Shown here piece after piece: positions 29,201-41,200 of a stretch of DNA of 64,000 nucleotides. The position numbers were made by a program, and so were the translations under genes. How positions within the stretch are numbered: position 1 is the stretch's first letter; every line of letters begins with the position of its first letter. The notes beneath the pieces are model-generated. The model was not told where the DNA came from. It saw nothing but the letters and a program-made list of their open reading frames with translations, and made no database searches. Location: the NCBI GenBank assembly GCA_024362935.1, contig JANCRA010000009.1, positions 13,100,001 through 13,164,000 of the forward strand, given 5' to 3'. The DNA comes from Setophaga petechia. Taxonomy: Eukaryota; Chordata; Aves; Passeriformes; Parulidae.

Positions 29201-32200
29201 GAAGGAAGCTACCACATATTTGATTGGTAAAAGCAGTGATATAAAAATGGTCTATGATGTGCAAGGCAGGGCTGAAAGCAGCCCACTCATCACTGCTAAA
29301 ACATTTAAATGATCTCATTAGTGCAGAATTATCTGACTGCTACAAATTCCTTCAAATCTGCTGAGCATCCATTAGAGGAAAATGATCCTGTTCACCTTCC
29401 AGCACAAAGTGTAGGTAACTTTTACAGTTCCAACGGCTAATGAGCAAGGCATCAATTCTGCTGATAACAAAGCCTAGCAATTGTCAAAAGGATGCCAGTA
29501 CCTTTGCAAAATGAGAAGGAAGGGCATATTGGAAAGTCAAAGATCAAACAATTAAAACAAATAGCTAAAAGAACAGCTGGAGGAAAGCAAAGATAAAACA
29601 GAAGTCACTCAAATGTGTAAAGCCCTGCAAGCTGACCTTGAAGAGATTTAAGACAACTCCAAAATACATTTTCCAAACTAAGCAATATCGTTTGTACACT
29701 TTTCCTGGACCACTTTCAAAAGGTTTTATTTTTGAATGCACCTCACCTTTCTACAGAACAGAGTTTAGAAGCATTTCACAACAGGAGCACCCAAATATTG
29801 AAGCCCCAGAAAGAGCAGTTGCACTTTAAAATGCAAATCCTAAAAGGAATGAAGCATTACAAAGAAAAACAAAGAAAAGTGACCAAGAGCATACTGATAA
29901 TAGGCAATGTATGCAAGCAGAATAAGTAACACAACATAAAACAAATACAGGTGCTAACATGGATAAAAAAGTAGAAATAGGAACTTCATATACACTGACC
30001 ACTTAAATGTACACTCTTATTAGGGTTTTATACTTCAAGCTCTCCCCACATAATAAAAGTGTAGTTTTATGGACAGATTTGGAAAATAAATGCAAATATT
30101 AAAGTTGTGGATGATGTTGCAAACACAAGAATTAATAAATCCTTGTAGAAAAAAATTAAGTTGTTGTTAGGAAGGAAATAAAGGGCACACTATTATTTTA
30201 CACAAAAAACCAAAGGGAATCAATCCAGTAATACTGAGAAATGTTGATGTTAAAACATACCTGTTTTAATTTAAAAATAGGGTTGATCTTGATATGGTGG
30301 AAAACCTTGACATGAAGAAAAACTATTGTAGACATGGAGATGGAGGGCAGGTCAGAATGTAGCCTGACACCTCACTTAAATATAATCTGTTAAAACTGCA
30401 GGATCAAAAAATGAATTGCCTGATCAGTCTCGGCTGGAAAGAGGCTTCCATGAAATGGGAAGCCATTACAGGAGGGAGAGAAGTAAACAGGATTTTCATA
30501 CTAGAATCCTGAATTTGAGCAAGTAACTGAAAATTGAAGCAAGAGGTATATTACAGATTGCATTGAATTTATGACATTAATTTTGGAAAGTCTCAAGCAA
30601 ATTATGTCTATTTTATCTAAATATACAAATCAGTTTAAAAATAACTCAGTGGCCTTGAAAAAGAAGTTCTTCCACTAAATCCTATAACCACAACATAATT
30701 AATAGGACCCCATTTGATCTTTAGATTTTTCAGGAAAATTATAGTTTTTTGAATTGGCCAAGGGTGTTCAATGCAAGAACCCTCCAGGACCCAAAGCAAA
30801 AAAAAATCTCCTACTCTGCTAGACCAGTTTTCATCGGGAAATATACAGACTTTTGTCTTCTAAACAGTGTCACAATCACAGGAAATTAAAAAGCACTGAC
30901 TGCACCTAAACTGGTAATTTTTCAAAAACTTTATTTTATCTCTTTTCTCGTTTTGAAAGTAACAGCAAAAAAGTAATCCTGATTTTGACTTTTTCAGACA
31001 GAAAGGGCATAGTCCCAAATATTACCATTTACACTCCTAACAGCTTCCTTATTCTTATTTGGTGCTTCTTATGAAGGTCTAATTTACAGAGGTTAAATGT
31101 TCCATAATCTCAAAAAATTAAGAAGATTGGTAGAAACTGAAATGAATTTTTGCCATTGCTAAATTCTAACTGAAGACTTTTGCCTAATATTCAATAAATC
31201 ACTATGGAAAATGTTTTTAAGCAAGAACAAAATACTGACATCTACTGGTGACCGAAATTACAGATTGGTTTCACATTAAAAAATATTTTAAGTACATCAT
31301 AAAAGAAAATAAATGGACAAATCACTTGTTAAGATTAATGTCAGTTACTTAATCCATTTTGAAGTGAGGCATATGTGCTGGTTTAATGAAGTAACACAAA
31401 TCCAGCAGTTGGGTTCATTTTTCATTTCAAACTAGCAGAAAATAACTAATGAAACCTTAAGGACTAAACATCTATTGCATGGGCCTGTAACAACAGAGGA
31501 GTGAACCTGATGATTCAGTCTTTTGTGTTATCAAAGACAACAAAGCAGTTGTCTTTGATAACACAAGGATTTAACTTGGCAGTGAAAAATGCCAACTTCA
31601 AATGTTGATATGCAGGATTGCAGAGATGATCTGCCTCATGTCCATAATCAGCATTATTGGGGAGTGTCTCACAGTGGCATTGTGAGTTGACCAAAACAAT
31701 CAAGATGTACCAAGAACCAGCTGAATATGCCTGTTTATTTTTTCCTATACACTGATGGCTTTCCCCTTTTCCCAAATTTCATGTATGAGATTATTGGTGG
31801 GATTTCCATCACTGCTTCTCTTAAGACACCATGACTGCAGTTCAAGAGGTAACTGTTGATACTGGAAAAGCATCACTATTTCAACATTTCCATAAAGGCA
31901 TCTTCTCAAATAGGCAACAAAGGTATTTAGAAGCCAGGTCAATTTCAGGTACAACTCTGATTACAACACTATTTCGCCTCTGTCCCACAAAACATGCTTA
32001 TATTCTGGCCTCACTGAAACCATTTGTACTTCTACTTACTGAACTTTTTATTACTCATATTCTGCAACATCAATTACAGAAGTCAACTAAAATCCTTGGG
32101 TTTAACAACTGACACTATAATCCTCTCTGCACACATCGTATCTGAACACTTGTCTCAATTCCGGAGAGGACTCTGAAAGAGCAGAACCCTGTAGAACAAA

Positions 32201-35200
32201 GACTGTTCACATGACTGATTTCATTAAGGGATCAAAAATTGCATTTAGAATGGATTTAATTACAACAGGTTTGATAAGCTTGGATAAATGAAGCCTAAAA
32301 CATCCAGCAATCTGATTTAGGCACTACAAGACTAACGCACATAAGACAATTTACACCAGATTTCTTTGTCCTTTACAACAAAAAACGTGGAAAGGAGAAA
32401 TAAGTCAAGCAACCTCACAGCAAGCTATTTCATATGAGGGGATGTATGCCACTCTTAATTTTTTCTTAATTTTATAAAACACAAACGAAATAAAGAATTG
32501 TTTATGCACACTGAACTTTCAGTGCAAGTTTCTTAAAAACCTCTTCTCTCTAGGCTTACACTTTACAAACCAAATTTCCCATTAGAATGTAAAGTACAAC
32601 AGTCAGCTCTCAGGTCAGTGTGACCCACCAGCAGGTCAAGGGGAGAGTCTGCAGAGGAGTGGCTCTGCTCAATCTGCAGAGGAGTGGCAGAGGAACAAGG
32701 AATAGTTAGGGAAAGGAAAATAGAGGTGTGAAGAACTGCTGCTGCAGGAACGGGGTGAGGGGGAATCCTCCCTTAGGAATTTAATGTCCACACACATTTC
32801 TGTTCTACTGCCACCATGTCAAACTATGCAATGGAATTCTGACAAAATCTACATTACAGCACATTCACTGGCTCTACTAAAATACTCACCTAAAATTATT
32901 CCAACTAATAATTAAATTATGTTTTTCACTTCATAAAGAATGCATCTTTTTTTCTTTGTAAACATACTACAGTCATATTGAAAAACTGCCTTCTTCCAAG
33001 TCTATCTTATCACTTTTGCATCAAATGCCATCCAAACAAAAACAGTTGTTACACAAAAAAGTTGATAGTTGAAATTAAAGTAGTCATAAATCACAGTGTA
33101 CAATCAGTAAACAACCACTGAAATAGCTTTCTATAAGCACACAAAAAGCAATTAGAAAAGAAATAGAACAGATTTGAAAAAAGGCACAACAAACCCCAAT
33201 ATTTTTAGTAAAATGCAGCAACAGAATATATAACAAGGTGCACTCAATTTTATCTCAACTTACCTTTCCAAGATCTACAGCCTGTTTCAAAATATCTCTT
33301 TTTAAATCTTCTGCTCTCTTGGAATGAAAAGAATTACTTTGACTCTGAATGACAAATACAATTCCTTTTAATTCTGTAAACAAGAAAATAAGAAGATTTA
33401 AAGATAAAAGAAACTATTTTCTGATTTGCTCCGAAGCTAGTGAGAACTCATGTTCATGTAGGAATCTATTACACAATAATACTCCTTTAATTATATAAAT
33501 ATTTCATGAAGTAGTAAAAAGGCATTATTTGACACACACACACACACACACACAAAAAATCCAAACCAGTCCTTTTCCAGTTTAATTTAAAAAGAGCATA
33601 GCATGACTGGAAGATGTGCAGCAGTTCACAGCAGCCACATTCATGAGGTTGCTTTTTCTCCAAGACACCAGCACTCCTTGTAACCAGAGTTAAAAGGTCT
33701 TTGTCACAGACCAGCATCTCCCCTCACCAGGAAACAAAAGAACATGAAACAGAAAAGCTGCTTCCCAAATAAAGAGTTTAAAACCCTCCCCAGAAACAAA
33801 CATCAGGTTCAGAGACACACACACACAAGAACACTGAGCTGATACCCTTATCTAATATGACAGCACCAATATATCACACGTGTCTTCACAGTGTTTAAAG
33901 GAATCATAACTAAAAAGTTTAAACAGGAGAGAAGACTGAGAGAAATGTAAAAGAAAACAGTGAAGTAGCTTTGCAAACATTTATGGATTATAAAAGTGCC
34001 TACTGTAAAATACAAATAGATGATGAAGCAGGTAGCCAAATTTTCTTGATAATAGGAGATACAATAATCCCTCAATACTTGGAAATCTTAGAAAACAGGA
34101 AAATATGATCCCATTCAGAAGCAGAGCACAGCAGACAACAGAGGATGAGACGATGAAAGGAAGAGGAAGATGCCTTTTCCAGAACTCTGAGCAAGTTTCA
34201 TCTATGCTGTTTAACCCACTCAAGACCATTAACTAACCATCAATCAGTGAGGAGGATTGCTTGGTGACAAAAGGCTGAACTTTACAGATACTGTGTAGAA
34301 AACGTATCAGGAAACTCAAAATATAATAACTTGAGACAGTGCCACAAGGAAAGAAACTAATGCCCAGGAGATCTGTATAGAATGTTGAAAATTGTGGAGA
34401 GGGAGAGAATTAAGTTCACACACAAAAAAAAAAAAAAAACAAGGAAGAAGGAAAGTGCGAAGAAGGAAAGAAGTATTCACAAGGAAAAAGAGTAAAACTG
34501 AGTCCATGAAGAAGGATCACAAGGAAAACATTGTGAACAGAAAGAGCATTAATTATCTGCACTAAGGTTATGAGAAGATTGCTATGTCCAACACCTGAGG
34601 ATGGATTACATTGCTTTGTTGCTTTGAACAGTTATTTGTTAATTTAGACCTGTGACAGCTCAAAGCTGGAGTTAGATGTTTTTCTACTTTTTCCTCAATA
34701 TTATTTTCCCTCAATTTATTAGCTTATTCATCAAGATAATTGTCAAATTGAATGAGGTTTCTGGTGATATATTACAGAGATGGAATAAGCATTAGTTTAG
34801 ATATCAGTATTCATTTCACATTTTTCCCACACAGTGTAGGAATCAACAGTGTTCATGCTGTGAACCACCAAACAAACAGCTTAAAAATCCCATGCATAAT
34901 AAAAACTTCTGAATAGCAACTAATTGCTACCTAGCAAGATCTTTGCTAGTTTTTCTGTGCAAAAATTAAAATCAGTGTGAAAACTGAAACTGCACTTTGT
35001 TGATGCTAATGAGAGTCAAAGGGCTAAATCTACATGCACAACCCCAAAAACACCTACAGAGACAAAAAGCAAACATTACCTTGTTTTTAGTAATTGCTGT
35101 TTTAGTACCAGCATATTTACAGATATGGAAGCATCTGAACTACACTTAGTTTCACTTATGGTACATTTAACAACACCTGTGATATTCCACAATAGCATAC

Positions 35201-38200
35201 TTTCTAGGAGTGAGATAACATCTACTTTGATGATTAAATCAAATGGAAATAGTTCCTGTGCTACAGGTAGTTTAAAGTACTTAATAAAAAGACACATTCG
35301 GTGTATGAAAATGTCAACAGAGAATAGTTACAAAATTGAACACTTCAGTTGTTTCTCAAGTTGAGAAACACCCAATGAAGCAAAAGAAAGAATAGTCTTT
35401 TGAAAGATTAATTTCCAAAAGTGCTACTGATTTGTATATAACAGTTCAAAAGAGAAGAATGAAATATCAGAGGAACTAAGAACCCTCAAGAACTACATTC
35501 TGTTTCAAGCCCTTACATTTTACCTATAGAAATGGGTTAAAAGACCTAAAAAAACCCAAACCAATCCAAAAAACAAACCTCAAACCAAAATAACTTTATT
35601 ACGAAGAGGCAAAAAAAATGATGCATTGCATCAGACCAGCAGTCCATCCACATTTTTTAACAGTAGTAATAGGAAAGACACCACAAAACCTTCACTTCCT
35701 CCAGCGCTCCTCATACCCTCACAGCATTGACAAATATTACATTAGAAAATGCCAGAAGACAGTCATAATTAAGCAGGGTCCTTTTAGAACAAGCAGAGCC
35801 AAGTCCTGAGGGTTTAGCAAAGTGAAAAGTCCACAGTTACAGCGCCAGTCAGGTCTGTTAACTTTTTGCCAGAAGGACATCAGACTGGTCTTCAGAGAAT
35901 GCAGAACCTTGCAGAATTTTTATTTTTATTATTTATCGCTTGTCCAACAGCAAGAAGTGGTTTTACCACTATTCTACCTATTAATGTTTGATGTGTTTCT
36001 TAAATACTTGCTTCTAGATATTACAAAGTAATCATAATTTGTTACAAGCAATTTACAATAACCTTAGTTATTACAAGTACAGTTAGAGCCTAGCAGAATG
36101 GTAAAATTCAGCTTCATCCTAAAGTGTTACAAGAACAGCTAAGTATCAAAAAAATTTATTTTAAACTATAGTGCACTATAAAAAGCAATTCATCCTTTTC
36201 ACAGTGCAAGTGCACATGTTCACAGAAAACTTAACTACAAGAACTGCAAGTACAATTAAAGATTTCGAATTTTCTGTTTGATGAGACTACATGAACAAAG
36301 AAAAACAACAGTATTTGTGAAACAGCCCTATACTCTACTTACCTCTGCCTATTTTACTAATTGTTCTACTTTTTTCAGAGTTCTAGAAGAAAGAAAGAAA
36401 AAAAAAGTAAGAATATACACAAAGCCTCAAATATTTCTACAGGAGCACACTGGGAGTCAAAGCACTCATCAGATTATAAATGTATACATAGAGGTTTTTA
36501 CTCAAAAACTAATATGAAAAATAAAGTAAAATGTTATTCATCATCAAGAATTGCAGGATATGCAGTAATAGTATGCAAGCATATATTCCTATATGCTTGC
36601 ATACTATTACTCAGAAAATACAGTAAGAGTAAGAAAAAAAAAGAGCAAATGCTTTCCCATTAATCAATTTATACCAGAGCTCTTTAAATTATTACTAACA
36701 GTGTCTTTTTTTCTTTATTATGTATCTCCTGAGCACTAGGTTTGAAATATGGAGTTCTACAATAAAAACACACCTGTTCAGTGTGGGAAAAAAACCCAAC
36801 ACACTCTATTAATTTAATCTACTATCAAGCTTCTATCAAAACTAAAGGAATCTATCAATTCTATCTATCAAATCTATCTTCTACCAATTCTTAAAGGAAG
36901 ACTCAAATACAATTCCTATCAAGACAAATATCAATAGGTTGTTGCACGTAACATGACTCCACTTGAATTTACTCAGGTATGACAAACATCAGGTATCCCT
37001 GCACTGCCTTAGAAAGTTGTAGGAAGGAAAACAGAGCCTCCATTTGTTGCACAACTTATCCCAGGTGACAGCACCCCAGTGCTTTGGTTTGTCCACATGA
37101 AAATCAAATTCATCTTTACTAATTGCAAAAGAATATTGTAAGACCTATCTCGGTTCCAGTGTTTTAAGACTTTCAGATAGAAATGCCATACATTTCCTCA
37201 GTAATAAGCTCATACAAAAAGAAAAGGGACCCCACAGAACTAATCTGCACAGAAGTAGCATTATCCTAAACTATATTCTTGAGATAAGTTCTATTTCTAA
37301 ATACTAAGCCCTCTTCCTATTTTTAAATATCAGATGTACGTAATCCTTTTAGCTTTACTTGCATCAGATGATCTTTCCTCTGACTTTTACACTGAAATGA
37401 ATAAGCTCCAACTTCCCTGGTAGCCATCTGTAAAACCTTTCCAAAAATTACTGCAACTGCATCCATTCTTATGATCCTTTTCCTGCTGCCTGGGTGAAGA
37501 AGGTTTAAAATATGTGTTATAATATTAACTTACTTTGATATCTATATACAACACTGTCGTTATATAGCACAGTTAACATTCAAAGCTAACCTGTATCAGA
37601 AAAAACACAGGAAGATTGATTTTCCATGCAAACAAAAACCTATGTGTTTTGTGGTACACTGTGTGAAGAACAAGCCATATTTAAAATTACTTTTATTAAA
37701 ACACAAAAAAATGTTGCCTGTTAGAGTCCTGCTAATATAATTTTTCTTAAAAAAGGAAAAAAGGTATTTTGGCCTGAAAAGGTCTAGGAAGCACCTCTGA
37801 TCTCATCTGAGGGGAGATTTTGAAACTCTAAAATAGTAGGAAAGCCTTCATAAATTATATCCTATATAAGAAGGTAACAGCTGGATTGAGACAGTAATGG
37901 AATTTAACAAACAGTAATCTATCAGTAATGACAACAGAATGACAACAGAGTCTCCCAGACACTGTGGCAGATCAGCAGTTTGCAATAGGGATTATTTCTC
38001 ACCTAGAAAAATTACTGTAGTTATAGCAAGCACCATCAAAACCAAAAATTATTTTGAAATATATACTTCTGACTATACTGCTATTGTACTTATGTCAAAT
38101 CACCAGATCTAAATGGCAGCTATAGATTCTAACTATTGATTCATTCCAGTTTATTTTCCTCGCTTACATTTCTTTTATACATACACAAATATCTGTTACA

Positions 38201-41200
38201 AATATGTACTCATATGACAATGGTAGTCAGAAGTCTGTGAAAGGACATGCATGCATACACACCTAACACTCAGGATGCTATTTAAAGCTAGGGCTAGCTC
38301 AGACCATTAGATCTTCTCATGTGGATAATTTGAAATTTCATACACGAACTTTGCTTGAGCCGTGACCTGAGTGGTAATATGCAATAATGCTAATTTGGCA
38401 GAGAGGCAGCCATTTCCCTCTCAATGTATTCTATATTTAACAAAACCAAGAAGGAAGGAAAATGAATTAATTTGAATTAATAAAGTTTTATACTCAAAAA
38501 CTTTGAATTAATAAAGGTTATATACTCAAAAACTCTTCTCAACAGCAATAGCACAAAGAACTTATATAACCTAGAACAGAAAGACATCACATGAAATTTG
38601 GTACTACTGAAATCAATAATTAAAATAATCAATGCCACAAATTTTAGGCTTTTTGCTCAGGTCTATTCCAGTTTATTCTATAATGTCTGTAAAATGTTCC
38701 TGCTCTAGCAACTAAAATTTATTACCTGCAGCACTGGTAGTTCAGTCTCATCTTCTGCACCTTCCGAAACTACACTTACAGCAAAAGCTGAAAGAAAAAA
38801 CAGACTTCTTTCATATTACAGGAGCTCACTTTCACAACTGATGAAGTTCTGCAGCAAAAAAACCCCAACCCCTCTCCCCCTCCATCATTTAGGTAGATTT
38901 TTCACATTAAATTATACTGTATTTGTAACAATCTTTGTGAACATGAGAGTCTGTTCTTATGGAATTTATATATTTGCTGCATGACAAGTCCCACACCACC
39001 ACTGAAAAAAGTCACTCTGATATGAAGCCAATTTTTCTTGGCTTCAAGGCAAATAAATCACTTTAAAAAAATCTGTTCGGTCCAGTAGCTCACTTGGTAA
39101 CAGCCTAATGTGCTACCACATGGGAGACCTGCAGTGCACTGTGTTTAAGTTAAAGTTTGGATTACCAAAGCCTCTCTTGGAACCACAGAAACTTACAGTG
39201 TCTGACAGAAATTTCTATCAAAAGTGAAGATGCCCATCGCAGGTTTTGAATGTCACCTTTAAACAACATTCAAACTTGCAAATGTATGAGACCCAAATAA
39301 ATATTTACAAAAAGAAAAGGGACCCCACAGAACTAATCTGCACAGAAGTAGCATTATCCTAAACTATTTATAGTGACACCACCCCTTGCATACATTTCTG
39401 GTTTGTATTAGAAAAAGTAATCATAAAATGGGTTCTGGTGCTACTTTTTTTGTTGTTGATGTAGTCACTTAATTTGTCTCAGCCTGCTCATTTGTAAAAG
39501 TAGTTCCATTCAACATAAGAAAGCCTTGCTAAGATTCTTCTTAAGAAATCCTTTCCTTAAAAGCACTAAAGAGATGCAAATGAAAGCAAATTGTTACAAT
39601 TTGGAAGGAATTCAAGATACTATTCTTCATGGTCAAATTGATGGCTTTCTTAAAAACTGGGGTGGAAAACAGATTCAAGTGGATTGTCTCACGACAAATT
39701 TAAATTATTTATAGCTTGAAATTGACTTCAGAGTGAATTGTTAGCCATTATCGTTCCCTTGATGCACTAGAAACCTACACTGTAGGACAGCAAGACAAGA
39801 CTGTCCTGGGTCTAGGGTGCCCCATCTCTGAACCTACATCGTTATGCTCTTCCAGCTGGAGATCAAATTTCATCAAGTGTCCAGGAGCTGAGGTTCACAG
39901 TGACATCTCAGGTCCTGATTAACCTCCATCTCAAACCACACAGCTAGATCCAGACATCCCAAAAATCATTCTAACACAGCAGACTCATGGTGGTCATAAA
40001 TCAGAATCACAGAATATTCTAACTTGGAAAGGACCCACAACTCTCAAAGGAACGGCCAGTACAGGGATTGAATCCATGTTATGAGTACCAGGAACTAAAC
40101 AACTGAGCAAACCTCAAGGTCATTTTCCTCCTTGTCTCCCAATATAACAGTATTTACAGATTCACACAAGGAATAACTTCCCCTACACAAATTAGATCCA
40201 CACCTACTTCTTGACACAATCCTAATTGCAAGATCAACACGTAACATCCTTATTCCAGGAAATGTATTAATTATGTAGCATTAACCTAAAGAAGTGTCAC
40301 CTCATAAATTCAGGTTATTCACAAGCCTAATTTTCAGTTTTTAATATGCACCTGAGGAATTACACATGAAACCTAAGACAACTGTGACTGACAAGAGGTG
40401 CTGCCTCTGTCACCACAGTGCATTCAATAACCCATGCCACACTGCTCCTAAGCTTTATAAAAGATTTACACACATGAGCCTTGAAACAAATCAAACAATA
40501 ATCAGATTACCTATTTCACATCACATCTTTGAGAGCACAGATAAAACTCTTCAGGGAATTAATTAAACAACCTATTCATCCTGGTATTACACAACCACAG
40601 ATTTGTTGAGGTTGGAAAGGATACCTAATGGTCATTTAGTTCAAACCACCAGAACTGAATCCTTAGGACCTTGTCTAGTTAGGGTTTGATTATTTCCTAC
40701 AGCAGACTCCATAAACTCTCTGAGCAACCTCCTCTGGTGTTCATTCTTAAATAAAAAAAAAAAAAAACCCAAACAACAAAATAAACAAAAACCAAAGAAA
40801 GAAGTAATTATGTTCAAACAGAATTTCCTGTATTTCATTTTGTGTAAACTGATTTGTATCCTGTTAAGTACCACAGTCTGGCTCTATCTTCTTTATTGCA
40901 TCCCACCAGGTATTTACATATTGGAACTTCCCCTTGAACCTTTTTTTCTCCAAGCTAAACAGCCCCAGCTCCTTCAGCCTCTCCTTGTCTATCAGGAGTC
41001 CCAATCTATTAATGATGTTCATGGTCCTTTCCTGGACTCACTCCAGTATGCCCATGTCTCTCTTGGAGAGCCCAAATCTGGATGCAGCACCCCAGATGTG
41101 TCACACCAGTGCTGAGCAGACAGGAGGGGTCACCTCTCTTGCCCTGCTGCCAACTCTTCCCCCTAGAGCTCAGGGGGCTGCTGGCCATCTTTGCCACGAT

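Larger units (their letters stand above)
21907..33263 (-). other. B3GLCT intron 4 (largest, 11.4 kb)
   Basis: Holds a possible LTR fragment (22925-23060), a solo LTR (23146-23565), a 31-bp tandem duplication (25256-25317), CR1 fragments at 27195-27620 (minus) and 28333-28537 (plus), and a perfect hairpin (31523-31566). The remainder, including 28.6-31.5 kb and 31.6-33.2 kb, shows nothing I recognise. Confidence 0.9.
33374..36342 (-). other. B3GLCT intron 3
   Basis: 2969 nt with a short (AC)n at 33532-33554 and a 16-nt A run at 34424-34439. No transposon recognised. Confidence 0.9.
36383..38725 (-). other. B3GLCT intron 2
   Basis: 2343 nt with a perfect hairpin (36564-36611), one copy of the 62-bp duplicate (37213-37274) and a 31-bp tandem duplication (38471-38533). 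Confidence 0.88.

Noticed and set aside
36564..36611. microRNA precursor
   Set aside because: Only 48 nt with perfect pairing and a 4-nt loop; animal pre-miRNAs are longer with bulges and larger loops.
40060..40113. tRNA-Ile gene
   Set aside because: The tRNA-like part has diverged arms and is joined to a CR1-type tail, so it is a SINE head.
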